DNA of 32,024 nucleotides from Methanomicrobiales archaeon HGW-Methanomicrobiales-2 (GCA_002839645.1 PGYL01000038.1:1-32024), one strand, 5' to 3'; positions 1 to 6,612 are shown, numbered from the stretch's first letter. Notes: generated by a model not told the origin, from the letters alone. Translations and numbers: made by a program.

Positions 1-60
1 AAAAAAAAGCCAACCCCCCCGGGGCCCCCGGCCCGGGGGGGGCCAAGAGGGCCCCGCCGC
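1..60. other. Low-complexity contig-edge tract
   Basis: A run of A followed by almost pure G/C homopolymer blocks fills the first 50-60 bases. No gene can be read except the last codons of the partial MNIO frame that runs into it. The composition is the same as the tracts near 1064-1098 and 20087-20199, and all three interrupt genes, so this is probably unreliable sequence at a contig end and not a biological element. Confidence 0.75.
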
Positions 61-104
61 AAGCCGAGACCGGCTGCGTTTTCAGGCAGGGATTGGATGC
101 CCAT
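44..104 (-). CDS. hvfB: HvfB-like MNIO (DUF692) enzyme, N-terminal fragment only
   Basis: Reading the minus strand from the ATG at 104 gives about 20 residues, MGIQSLPENAAGLGLRRGPL, before the frame enters the G/C tract. The GLGLRR stretch matches the conserved start of DUF692 / multinuclear non-haem iron oxidative (MNIO) enzymes. A GGTGAG ribosome binding site lies about 7 bases upstream, and the gene starts 30 bases after the hvfA stop, which is where HvfB is expected in hvf operons. In characterised systems the family converts cysteines of HvfA EGKCG motifs to oxazolone/thioamide pairs that bind copper. Only the first residues are visible, so the call depends heavily on context. It belongs to the foreign fragment. 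Confidence 0.5.
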
Positions 105-134
105 GTGAGAACTCACCGGTCACGTGTGCGCAGC

Positions 135-440
135 TTACTTGTTGCCGCCGCACTTGCCTTCGCCGCACTTGCCTTCCTTGCCCTTGTCGGCAGCATCGCC
201 TTCGGCAGCAGCCTTGTCGGCGCCGCACTTGCCTTCGCCACATTTGCCCTCCTTCTTCTTTTCGCCCATGCTGGCGCCGCACTTGCCATCGGTCTTGGTG
301 GCATCGTTCCCGGCGAGCTGGTAGCCGCTGTCGAGCTTTTGCATGGCGAATGGATTGCCGGCAGCGAAGGCGGCGGGGGTGAAGGCGAGGGCCGTGAACG
401 CGGCACCGACGGCAAGCGACAGGGTTTTGCTGTGTTTCAT
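135..440 (-). CDS. hvfA: HvfA-type RiPP metallophore precursor (EGKCG repeats)
   Basis: A 101-residue secreted peptide. Residues 1-26 form a Sec signal peptide ending AFA/AG. The mature part is Lys/Gly/Cys-rich with five (D/E)GKCG motifs at about 51-55, 64-68, 69-73, 89-93 and 94-98. This is the arrangement of HvfA, the substrate of the HvfB/HvfC MNIO system, whose modified cysteines bind copper in Haemophilus. The start has a good AAGGAG site 7 bases upstream and overlaps the anti-sigma stop (ATGA), so the two are translationally coupled. The downstream frame looks like HvfB. What is seen: signal, repeats, gene order. Known from the family: copper-binding modification. The peptide is proteobacterial in character and sits on the chimeric piece of the contig. 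Confidence 0.82.
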   Translation of the reverse strand: MKHSKTLSLAVGAAFTALAFTPAAFAAGNPFAMQKLDSGYQLAGNDATKTDGKCGASMGEKKKEGKCGEGKCGADKAAAEGDAADKGKEGKCGEGKCGGNK

Positions 441-664
441 GGTGGTTCTCCTTGATCGTGGTTGGAGGGTGAAACGACGGGTTGTGAAACATGAGGCTCT
501 CGCCAGACCCGGGTGGCCGTTCGCAGAAACGCCAGATGCCTTTCGGTCGCGCGACAGCCGGAACAGAATATCAGATGCATAACCAGCCCGAAACGCTCGC
601 CGAACGTCAGCGGACGATCCAGGGCCTGCGACAGCAATTCCGTTTCTTCACGACAGGACAGCAT
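437..664 (-). CDS. Short zinc-finger anti-sigma factor
   Basis: A 75-residue soluble protein with Cys4, then an H-x3-C-x2-C cluster (HLIFCSGC, residues 30-37), the zinc-binding anti-sigma (zf-HC2/ZAS) signature. It lacks a membrane segment, as do the short anti-sigma proteins partnered with some ECF sigma factors. Its ATG directly follows the sigma-factor stop (TGA then ATG), and its own stop overlaps the hvfA start, so sigma, anti-sigma and RiPP precursor form one coupled unit. It presumably holds the sigma factor inactive until a metal or oxidative signal releases it. That signal is inferred from related sigma-controlled hvf/buf loci, not from this sequence. Confidence 0.75.
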   Translation of the reverse strand: MLSCREETELLSQALDRPLTFGERFGLVMHLIFCSGCRATERHLAFLRTATRVWREPHVSQPVVSPSNHDQGEPP

Positions 665-1066
665 TCAGTGTTCTCCAAACCAGCGGCGGGACAGGCAATC
701 GCGCAGCCCCAGTCGGGCCCGGTGCAAGAGCACCCAGCAGTTCGACGACGAGAGACCGAGTTCCTTACAAATTTCTTCGGTCTCCATGCCCAGGAGCTCG
801 CGCATGCCGAACACCCGGGCCGGTTTGGCCGGCAGCGCCGTCAGACAGAGATCGAAAACTTCCCAGAAACGCTTCTGTTCCAGCGAAGCCTCGGGATTCA
901 TCCAGGCGGCCGGCGTGGCGGCCCAGTGGCCGCGTTGGTCGAATTGATCTTCCACCATTTCCTCCAGTCCCTGTTCCTGCTCGACGTCGAGCTCGGCCAG
1001 GGGCAGGCGGCTTTTGCGGCGGAAATCGTCGATGATCTTGTTTTTCAGGGTGCCGGAGATCCAGGG
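665..1066 (-). CDS. ECF-type RNA polymerase sigma factor, 5' end missing
   Basis: The minus-strand frame is open from the G/C tract down to the TGA at 665. It reads [17 protein letters not shown] at its start, the end of sigma region 2 (core binding and -10 recognition helix). Region 4 follows in about the last 55 residues, with an HTH around the segment [19 protein letters not shown]. An ATG at 958 is internal and is not the real start. Everything upstream of region 2.4 is lost at the junction with archaeal DNA. It would drive expression of the downstream anti-sigma/hvfAB genes, probably including its own operon. ECF sigma factors are bacterial, which is one reason to regard this fragment as foreign to the archaeal contig. 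Confidence 0.82.
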   Translation of the reverse strand, partial: PWISGTLKNKIIDDFRRKSRLPLAELDVEQEQGLEEMVEDQFDQRGHWAATPAAWMNPEASLEQKRFWEVFDLCLTALPAKPARVFGMRELLGMETEEICKELGLSSSNCWVLLHRARLGLRDCLSRRWFGEH

Positions 1067-1098
1067 GGCCCCCCCCCCGCCTCTTCATCCCCCCGCCG
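1064..1098. other. G/C homopolymer junction between bacterial and archaeal sequence
   Basis: A GGGGG/CCCCCCCCCC run at about 1064-1079 plus a further C-rich block ending near 1098. On its left a bacterial sigma factor is cut off mid-domain; on its right an EVE-domain protein lacks its N-terminal two thirds. Both genes being truncated at the same homopolymer is what a false join between unrelated reads produces. Confidence 0.8.
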
Positions 1099-1305
1099 CA
1101 GATGGGCGACGAGGTCTTCCCCTTCCGCATGAAGCTCCGGCCGGCGGCAGTCTTTGCCGAACCCCTTGAGTTCAAGCCGCTGATCGGGGATCTCAAATTC
1201 ATCAAGAACAAAACGATGTGGAGCGGCCACCTCAGGATAGCCATGCGCGAGATCCCGGAGGAGGACTACCGGCTCATCCTCAGGCGGGCCGGGCAGGAGG
1301 CCTGA
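1081..1305 (+). CDS. EVE-domain protein, C-terminal fragment
   Basis: About 75 residues in frame to the TGA at 1305, including the block [13 protein letters not shown], then a stretch about fixed-position Phe/Ile/Asn ([14 protein letters not shown]) and [13 protein letters not shown]. This is the typical C-terminal part of EVE/PUA-fold proteins (PF01878), which bind modified bases in DNA or RNA. The family is normally about 140-170 residues, so the first half or more is lost in the homopolymer junction. The ATG at 1102 is internal to the domain and unlikely to be the true start. Function beyond probable modified-nucleotide recognition cannot be stated. Confidence 0.65.
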   Translation, partial: LFIPPPQMGDEVFPFRMKLRPAAVFAEPLEFKPLIGDLKFIKNKTMWSGHLRIAMREIPEEDYRLILRRAGQEA

Positions 1306-1319
1306 ACCCTGCTCGAGTG

Positions 1320-1560
1320 AAGACCCCGGCCCGAAGGCCGGGGATGAATTGCACCCCCAGATCCGCTCACTTTCATCCCGCACGGTTATTCTTTATGCCC
1401 AGGAGAGCCCAATATGCCTGTAAAACCGGGTGTGCCCCACCCGAATCCACGCTTGCGGAGATCGGGACCGCTCCACCGCCGACCCTGGCGGTGCACATCC
1501 CGGTCAACGAACCAGGAATCTCCGGGGCTTTAGCCCGGGAGAGTGCCGGGTAGTGTATCC
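1320..1560 (+). mobile_element. Decayed IS200/IS605 (TnpB) element end
   Basis: Two GC-rich hairpins bracket this stretch: a perfect 8-bp stem with CGAA loop at 1324-1343, and an imperfect palindrome with a central TT (CTCCGGGGCT / AGCCCGGGAG) at about 1520-1541. The second is the kind of structure found at the right end of IS605-family elements. Between them the +3 frame, from about 1422 to its stop at 1553, reads PPESTLAEIGTAPPP then HIPVNEPGI. This resembles the poorly conserved C-terminal tail of archaeal TnpB after its zinc ribbon. No transposase domain remains. The call is from pattern recognition and needs a search. Confidence 0.45.
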
Positions 1561-1681
1561 GGATGTTCGGAGCTCGACTTTGAGCAGATCGTCCCGGCTT
1601 CGAATAGCCATCCCCCCCGGGTGGCGGCCGGGCCGTTAGGGGAAGGCGTTTCTCCTGGCGGATATGAACGAGGAGTGCACC

Positions 1682-1786
1682 ATGAACCGCCATAGAAGAT
1701 CCGGGGATCGCAGAAGAGAATGCCCGGCGTTCGGCAGGGTCTCCACAGTATCGTACGAGCAGTGGTGGAACTATGAGCGGAGATGA
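1682..1786 (+). CDS. Possible 34-residue leader ORF overlapping rhuM
   Basis: An ATG with a strong GAGGAG site 7 bases upstream opens a 34-codon, arginine-rich frame ending at TGA 1784-1786, 14 bases inside rhuM. The rhuM start itself has only a weak site, so translation of the small frame could deliver ribosomes to rhuM. No similarity is recognised. The case rests on the ribosome binding site and the overlap. Confidence 0.28.
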   Translation: MNRHRRSGDRRRECPAFGRVSTVSYEQWWNYERR

Positions 1787-2849
1787 GAAGAAACTGATAC
1801 GGAACAGCACGGTCGAATTTTTGCTATTTACCTCGGCCGCCGGTGAAGACTCAATCGAGGTCAGGTACGAGGACGAAACCATCTGGTTAAGCCAGAAGAT
1901 GATGGCGGCGCTCTTCGATGTGACTGTTCCGACAATAAACGTACATCTGAAAAACATCTACGAAAGCGGCGAGTTGACCCGTGATGCAACTGTTAGAAAA
2001 TATCTAACAGTTCAAATCGAGGGTGACCGTGAAGTTTCACGGACTCTTGACTACTACAACCTTGATGCCATAATCTCGGTTGGATATCGCGTAAATTCCC
2101 GAAGAGCCACCCAGTTCCGTCAGTGGGCGACTCAGGTGTTAAGAGAATTTGCCATTAAAGGATATGTACTTGATAAAAAGCGGATGGAGAACGGTACGTT
2201 CCTTGGGGAAGACTACTTCGAGCGCTTGCTGGCAGAAATTCGGGAGATACGGCTGAGTGAGAGACGATTCTATCAGAAGATCACGGACATATACGCTACA
2301 AGCCTCGACTACAACAGGAATGCACCAACAACACGCGAGTTTTTCGCAAACGTTCAGAACAAATTGCATTTTGCGATACATGGGAATACTGCGGCTGAAC
2401 TGATAATGGCGCGTGCCGGCAGCAGAAAGATGCATATGGGCCTTAGCACCTGGGAAAAAGCTCCTGACGGGAAGATACTTAAAACCGACGTATCGGTTGC
2501 GAAAAACTATCTGAACGCAACAGAACTTGAATCGCTTGGAAGAATCGTCAACGCCTGGCTTGACCTTGCTGAAGAGCGTGCCAGAAGAAAGATCCCGATG
2601 ACCATGGAGGATTGGGCAAAACGCCTTGACCGGTTCCTTGAGTTCGATGATCGTAAACTGCTTGAAGACCGTGGAAAGGTCACAAAAGAGATGGCAAAGG
2701 AGTTCGCAGAGAGTGAATTTGAGAAGTACCGGGTTGTTCAGGACAGACATTTTGAGAGTGATTTCGACCGGATGCTAAAGGAGGCCACCCCGCCCGAAGG
2801 AGAGGAACAGGATAACAAAAACAATGAGACCCCTGGAGACCTGAAATAA
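1773..2849 (+). CDS. rhuM: RhuM family protein
   Basis: A 358-residue protein of full family length (virulence RhuM family, PF13310). Residues 25-120 hold the conserved N-terminal block (IEVRYEDETIWLSQKMMAALF, then TINVHLKNI and LDYYNLDAIISVGYRVNS), followed by the Arg-rich QFRQWATQVLREF motif near 115-130. The C-terminal third is charged and helical. RhuM proteins are widespread on genomic islands and phages; the N-terminal part resembles the DNA-binding region of KilA/Bro-type proteins, but no molecular activity is established. The coding sequence is clearly less GC-rich than its neighbours (many AAA, ATA and TTT codons). That, together with the IS remnant upstream and TA genes downstream, points to horizontal acquisition. 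Confidence 0.9.
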   Translation: MSGDEKKLIRNSTVEFLLFTSAAGEDSIEVRYEDETIWLSQKMMAALFDVTVPTINVHLKNIYESGELTRDATVRKYLTVQIEGDREVSRTLDYYNLDAIISVGYRVNSRRATQFRQWATQVLREFAIKGYVLDKKRMENGTFLGEDYFERLLAEIREIRLSERRFYQKITDIYATSLDYNRNAPTTREFFANVQNKLHFAIHGNTAAELIMARAGSRKMHMGLSTWEKAPDGKILKTDVSVAKNYLNATELESLGRIVNAWLDLAEERARRKIPMTMEDWAKRLDRFLEFDDRKLLEDRGKVTKEMAKEFAESEFEKYRVVQDRHFESDFDRMLKEATPPEGEEQDNKNNETPGDLK

Positions 2850-3025
2850 AACATTCCGTGGTGGGCGGCACCAGATGGGAGGAACACTTGATGGGTTGTA
2901 TTCAGAGCGCCTGCTTCCAGAGATTAATGTCAGCGATATTGCTGGCGATCTGCATATATCCAGATATCTGCCGGCTTTTCCGTACTTGATGGGTACTTGA
3001 TCCCGGCCCATGAAATCACCCGCAT
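2850..3025. other. Intergenic DNA with one doubtful short ORF
   Basis: No recognised gene. A plus-strand frame from ATG 2875 to TGA 3000 would encode 41 residues (MGGTLDGLYSERLL...), but it has no clear ribosome binding site or similarity. It could equally be a degraded gene end. It lies between rhuM and the end of the minus-strand TA-derived pseudogene. Confidence 0.4.
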
Positions 3026-3490
3026 TCAGTTTCCGGTAAACGTTGTCGAATGATAGAGCAAGGGCATCGATGTTCTCCTCAGCCGGATGGTGAAGTCGTA
3101 TGCCTCGTGTCTCCCGACGTTACGCAGATCGGGATGTCGAATCTTACGGTAATCCCCGGTGTAGAGCACCGTGCCGTCGATCGCCGTGGCGACATAGTGG
3201 GCGTCGAGGAGCACCTCGCAGTCGTCGTAGTCGTCGATGGCCGCACTGAACCGGTTCCAGATCTCGCGGTAGGGCTCCGTTCGCGCGTGGATGGCCAGCA
3301 CCTTTCGGTCGTCGAGGGCACAGCGCCGCCGCCGGCAGAGCGCTTCATACCGTTCTTTCACCGCGAGGAGCGTCTTGTGGGCCGCTGCCGGCTGCTCGCT
3401 GCACGCGAGATCGCGGGAGATGCGCACTGCCATATCGACGAGCCGAGACCTTGCCGTCGGAATCCGGGGGAGAGAAGGTGGATAATGCGC
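3026..3490 (-). pseudogene. Rearranged copy: Panacea tail fused to PIN C-terminal half
   Basis: The minus-strand frame reads a segment like the last ~30 residues of the downstream-numbered Panacea antitoxin (MAVRISRDLACSE at its core). It then passes without a stop into the C-terminal half of the PIN toxin (AVKERYEALCRRRR, IHARTEPYREIWNRFS, LDAHYVAT, TGDYRKI). The matching intact genes are at 4762-5787 and 4101-4760. The PIN N-terminus with the first catalytic Asp and nearly all of the antitoxin are missing. Just before the conserved tail, single- and two-base deletions relative to the intact copy shift and restore the frame. An ATG at 3433 could start a 135-residue product. It is most likely non-functional, although the fused frame is open. 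Confidence 0.65.
3146..3400. repeat. Segmental duplication, copy A of PIN region
   Basis: This block is highly similar to 4196-4450 over about 250 bases, with scattered substitutions. At its right edge it joins DNA similar to 4776-4870, skipping about 335 bases. The joint lies in a CCGGC-x2/3-CTCGC motif found at both parental positions (about 4440-4450 and 4774-4784). That is consistent with deletion between short direct repeats after a tandem duplication. Confidence 0.7.
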
Positions 3491-3683
3491 CCCAGGAAAG
3501 CAGGGTGCGTCGATAGTATACCCAACAGATAATGGACATTTATCAGACATATCGGACACCCAATACCGGGAGGAATGTTTCAGATATACGGGCAGGTTAC
3601 AAAGACAGGAACAGAAATCGTGGTTAGAGAAATGCATGATTCCCGGAAGCCCGGGCGAACGCACCGCCGTGCTGCCTCCTCCC

Positions 3684-4001
3684 TCACGGGATCGCCCCCT
3701 CCGGGAGTTCCTCCGCCTCGGAGAGCAGGGGGAGATCAGTCTCCACCGACCATCCCGGGTGCAGCAGCGCCTCGGTATAGGCACACTCGGCAATCCAGTA
3801 GAGGTCGCGCTCATCCTTCATCCGGTCGAGCAGATGCACCTCCACCCCGCCCCGGATCCTGTCCAGCAGTTCCCGGTATACCGGGCCAGGGCTGCCCCGG
3901 AGATCGTAGTCGATCCGGTCGGGAGCGTGAGGGTCGTCGCCCTCGCCCCGGATGACGATCGCGGCTCCCTCCCGCTCCAGGGTTATCGTCCAGCATGCCA
4001 T
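3684..4001 (-). CDS. Uncharacterised 105-residue protein
   Basis: An acidic, soluble 105-residue protein beginning MACWTITLEREGAAIVI, with a central helical segment (VYRELLDRIRGGVEVHLLDR) and a C-terminus rich in Leu and Glu. Codon use has the GC-rich third positions of the archaeal genes, so it looks coding. It lies on the same strand between the intact Panacea-PIN pair and the rearranged copy. It could be an antitoxin or a passenger of the duplicated unit, but no family is recognised. The start has no convincing ribosome binding site; the first Met is taken. Confidence 0.55.
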   Translation of the reverse strand: MACWTITLEREGAAIVIRGEGDDPHAPDRIDYDLRGSPGPVYRELLDRIRGGVEVHLLDRMKDERDLYWIAECAYTEALLHPGWSVETDLPLLSEAEELPEGAIP

Positions 4002-4100
4002 AGATGCCTATGGCGCTGACGGGCCCATAAGCGTATGCAACTATTCCAGAGCCTTAGTGAGATCGCGAAGACAGACCTGAAATCTGATCGAGAGGTTCCT

Positions 4101-4760
4101 TCACGCCGGCGGCCGCCCGCCCGTCCGGTCGCCCAGACCCCGGACATCGTAGAGGCTGGTTTCCGAAAGAATGAGATCCCGGTTGGCGATGATGTGCCGG
4201 TAATCCCCGGTATAGAGCACCGTGCCGTCGATCGTTGCGGCGACGTGGTGGGCGTCGAGGATCACCTCGCAGTCGTCGTAGTCGTCGATGACCGCACTGA
4301 ACCGGTTCCAGATCTCGCGGTAGGGTTCCGTTCGTGCATGGATGGTCAGCACCTTCCGGTCCTCGAGGATGGAACGCCGCCGCCGGCAGAGTTCTTCATA
4401 CCGCTCTTTCACCGCTGCGAGCGTCTCCAGAGCCGCTCCCGGCGGCTCGCGAGAGAGTCCGGCAACGTTCCGGAGGAGCGGGACGATTCGCCACCCGCGG
4501 CCCTCGGCCTCGACGAGAAGGGTATCCGCCGAACCGGCCCGCTTCAGGTGCGCAACCGCCCGCCGGAACTCGCGGACGAGATTCTGCTGGATGGTGTAGC
4601 ACCGCCCTCCCGTCCCGTCCCCGAAACACTCGGCCCAGACCCCCGCGCTGGAATGGTTCGGCTCCGGGTCGTCGAAGACGTCCGTGGCCTCGGTTCCCCA
4701 GGTGTCGGCGACGTGAAAATAGTACCCGATGAGGACGTTGCTGTCGAGGAAATAGGGCAG
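4101..4760 (-). CDS. PIN-domain ribonuclease, probable toxin
   Basis: About 219 residues, starting near PYFLDSNVLIGYYF. The first PIN acidic residue is the Asp of FLDSN. The C-terminal acidic cluster is DDYDDCEVILDAHHVAA followed by TGDYRHI, the usual PIN arrangement of D...D-A...TGD around a metal site for RNA cleavage. An Arg-rich helix (ELCRRRRSI) lies between. No ATG, GTG or TTG is near the N-terminus. The frame has a CTG at 4760 very close behind a GGAGGT site, and the upstream Panacea stop (TAA at 4764-4762) overlaps that site, so translation is coupled or uses a non-standard start. Gene order (antitoxin first, short overlap) fits a type II toxin-antitoxin pair. The ATG at 4412 is internal and would remove half the fold. 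Confidence 0.72.
   Translation of the reverse strand: MPYFLDSNVLIGYYFHVADTWGTEATDVFDDPEPNHSSAGVWAECFGDGTGGRCYTIQQNLVREFRRAVAHLKRAGSADTLLVEAEGRGWRIVPLLRNVAGLSREPPGAALETLAAVKERYEELCRRRRSILEDRKVLTIHARTEPYREIWNRFSAVIDDYDDCEVILDAHHVAATIDGTVLYTGDYRHIIANRDLILSETSLYDVRGLGDRTGGRPPA
4196..4450. repeat. Segmental duplication, copy B of PIN region
   Basis: The counterpart of 3146-3400, lying inside the intact PIN gene. A second matching block, 4776-4870 (end of the Panacea gene), corresponds to 3390-3482. The two copies are in the same orientation, about 1.05 kb apart. Confidence 0.7.
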
Positions 4761-4761
4761 G

Positions 4762-5787
4762 TTACCTCCTCCCTGCCGGCGACTCGCTGCACGCGAGATC
4801 GCGGGAGATGCGCATTGCCATATCGACGAGAGCCGAGACCCTGCCGTCGGAATCCAGGGGGAGAGAAGGTGGATTATCGCGGGCGATCACGTCCCGCCTG
4901 GTGTTGAAGCGCTGCTCCGTGATATTGCAGAACTCCTGCAACTGCTCCTCTCCACACACAGCCGGGATCATATGCGTCGCGACGACGTGAGAGACGAAGC
5001 AGAGCGCATCGCAGCCTTCGGTCGCAAGTGCGGGGGCGTGTGATGGGTTGTGGCGGAGCGTCGAGCGGTATGCGTCGTCCCACGCCAGGTATGCGTCGTA
5101 GAAGATCTCAAGGGCGGGCAACGGATACGCCGCGATGAAGCGGTCTAAGACCTCCTCGACGGTGGCAATCCGCTCCGCATTCAGGGGGTGGAGCGCACCG
5201 GCAACCTCCGTGGAGAGAGGGAGGATGCCTGTACAGAACGTGCGCTCGAAGCCGTCGGCGTGCAGGCCGGACTGTTCCAGATACATTCTCTCACGGCGGT
5301 TCAACTGGAAGTACTCGAGAGGGATATCTTCTCCATCTGAAAACTCCTTCCAGAGACGGAAATAGTGGGTGATGTCACTGATGAGATCCGTTTTTTTGAA
5401 CTTCATCCACTGGAGCACCGACCAGAGGAGGACTCGCTCGCAGGGTGTAAAGATCGTGAGATCTGCCTTGCTCCGGGGCCTGTATTCGTACGACTCGTAG
5501 GTATTTCTTCGGAAAGAACCGCCCGGAGCTCTTCTTTCCGCATGCGTATTTGCTGTTGGCACCTTCACGTCGAAATATGCGTTCGATTCCGACGTTAATT
5601 GGAACGCCGCAGCCTCGGCAGGCCCTTTCGGCATGCGGATGTAGGTCGTCCCGCAGAGCGTTGTTCCTCTCTGGTTGTAGTAGATGAGGTCCACGAAGAA
5701 GATGAACTTCAAGAGCTTCGTCCGGCCGATGCGGTTGTCATGCTCTACTGCATACAGCAACGCATTGATCAACTTCTGCTTCCGCAT
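4762..5787 (-). CDS. Panacea (DUF4065/SocA-like) antitoxin-type protein
   Basis: A 341-residue protein. Residues 1-65 carry the Panacea core (KLINALLYAVE, GRTKLLKFIFFVDLIYYNQRG, then a GTTYIRMPKGP block), and residues 110-160 the second half (TPCERVLLWSVLQWMKFKKT). Panacea domains neutralise many unrelated toxins, usually from the upstream position in a two-gene operon. Here the adjacent downstream gene is a PIN nuclease. The remaining ~175 residues are an unusual helical extension of unknown role; its last 30 residues are duplicated in the rearranged copy. The start at 5787 has a GAGGTGA site 6 bases upstream. It is longer than a simple Panacea antitoxin (about 150-200 residues), so the extension may contact the toxin or bind DNA (inference). 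Confidence 0.75.
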   Translation of the reverse strand: MRKQKLINALLYAVEHDNRIGRTKLLKFIFFVDLIYYNQRGTTLCGTTYIRMPKGPAEAAAFQLTSESNAYFDVKVPTANTHAERRAPGGSFRRNTYESYEYRPRSKADLTIFTPCERVLLWSVLQWMKFKKTDLISDITHYFRLWKEFSDGEDIPLEYFQLNRRERMYLEQSGLHADGFERTFCTGILPLSTEVAGALHPLNAERIATVEEVLDRFIAAYPLPALEIFYDAYLAWDDAYRSTLRHNPSHAPALATEGCDALCFVSHVVATHMIPAVCGEEQLQEFCNITEQRFNTRRDVIARDNPPSLPLDSDGRVSALVDMAMRISRDLACSESPAGRR

Positions 5788-5814
5788 CCCATCACCTCGA
5801 CCCTGAATCTTCCG

Positions 5815-6228
5815 CTATAACCGGGAACCAAGTCTGTATGTGTGCGTATTACAGGTACTAAAAGATAACCCTTTCTGAAAGCAGCGTTCACCACCGCATC
5901 TTCGGTGCTCGAACTCCGCTCCCCTGAAGCATCGTTCCTCGCAGAGATTCGCCCGCGCCTCTCGCGAGCGGTAGACCGTCTTCCCCGTCCCGCAGACGCC
6001 GCACCGGCCGAGTTCGACCTTCATCCGCGAAAACATCCGGTGATCCAGCACGCCCGGCAGGGGCTCTTGCAGCACCGGCTCTCGCTTTGCGCCGGTTTTC
6101 AGCATGTTGTAGCAGGTGATGTCACTCAAATGGCGATTAAATGACGTTCGATCAGTGTTTCCGCCCCCTGGCGGCGAAGTCATGAGATCGGTTCCAACAT
6201 TCCGGGTTTCGCACACACCCGCACCCAC
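5815..6228 (-). CDS. Possible zinc-ribbon protein, perhaps decayed
   Basis: The frame contains a Cys cluster, GRCGVCGTGKTVYRSREA then NLCEERC (C-x2-C-x17-C-x3-C), like small zinc-ribbon proteins of archaeal mobile elements. It probably starts at the ATG at 6105 or 6183 and not at 6228; none has a strong ribosome binding site. After the last cysteine pair the sequence becomes low-similarity and Arg/Cys-rich (HRRCGGERCF), which could mean a frameshift. It lies just upstream of the TA pair on the same strand. Coding status is uncertain. Confidence 0.35.
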   Translation of the reverse strand: MGAGVCETRNVGTDLMTSPPGGGNTDRTSFNRHLSDITCYNMLKTGAKREPVLQEPLPGVLDHRMFSRMKVELGRCGVCGTGKTVYRSREARANLCEERCFRGAEFEHRRCGGERCFQKGLSFSTCNTHTYRLGSRL

Positions 6229-6612
6229 CCCGGAGCCGGTATTGGAAACCGTATGCGCATTTTGCTGTACTTTAGTACTAAGAGAGAGATGCGTCTCTCT
6301 ATCTGTACAGGTACTCTCAGATCCGGCGCCTTCCCGGGCAGTTTGATCTTCGCGGCCGGTGCAGGAATTCTGCGGTAAACCTGCTGTAATGCTGCAAGGG
6401 CCGGGGCCGGCGGAGAGGGGTGCGGGTTATGCCGAACCTACCAACCGGGTCAACGCCGTCTCGCGACCCCTCCGACCCGGGAGATTGTGCGGTTCCTCAC
6501 CCAATTTCTGGCAGAAATACTCAACCATTGCCGGGGATCACGTGAAAGATATGAGTTGACATAAATACATAAAAGCCCTTCAAAAACGTGTCAATAAAGC
6601 CGGTGATGGAAA
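6229..6612. other. Gene-free region with two small palindromes
   Basis: No gene is supported. Two short inverted repeats stand out: GTAC-TTTA-GTAC at 6267-6278 and AGAGAGA-TGCG-TCTCTCT at 6283-6300. The right end holds the promoter of the AttH/CrtC-like gene. Confidence 0.55.
6559..6575 (+). promoter_or_regulatory. TATA-type promoter for the AttH/CrtC-like gene
   Basis: An AT-rich ACATAAATACATAAAAG stretch in GC-rich surroundings lies about 45 bases before the ATG at 6613. This predicts a start site near 6590 and a leader of about 20 bases carrying a GGTGAT ribosome binding site at 6601-6606. Confidence 0.55.

Noticed and set aside
135-440. HvfA as a novel archaeal RiPP
   Set aside because: It is on the bacterial side of the chimeric junction with an ECF sigma factor, so it should not be attributed to the archaeon.
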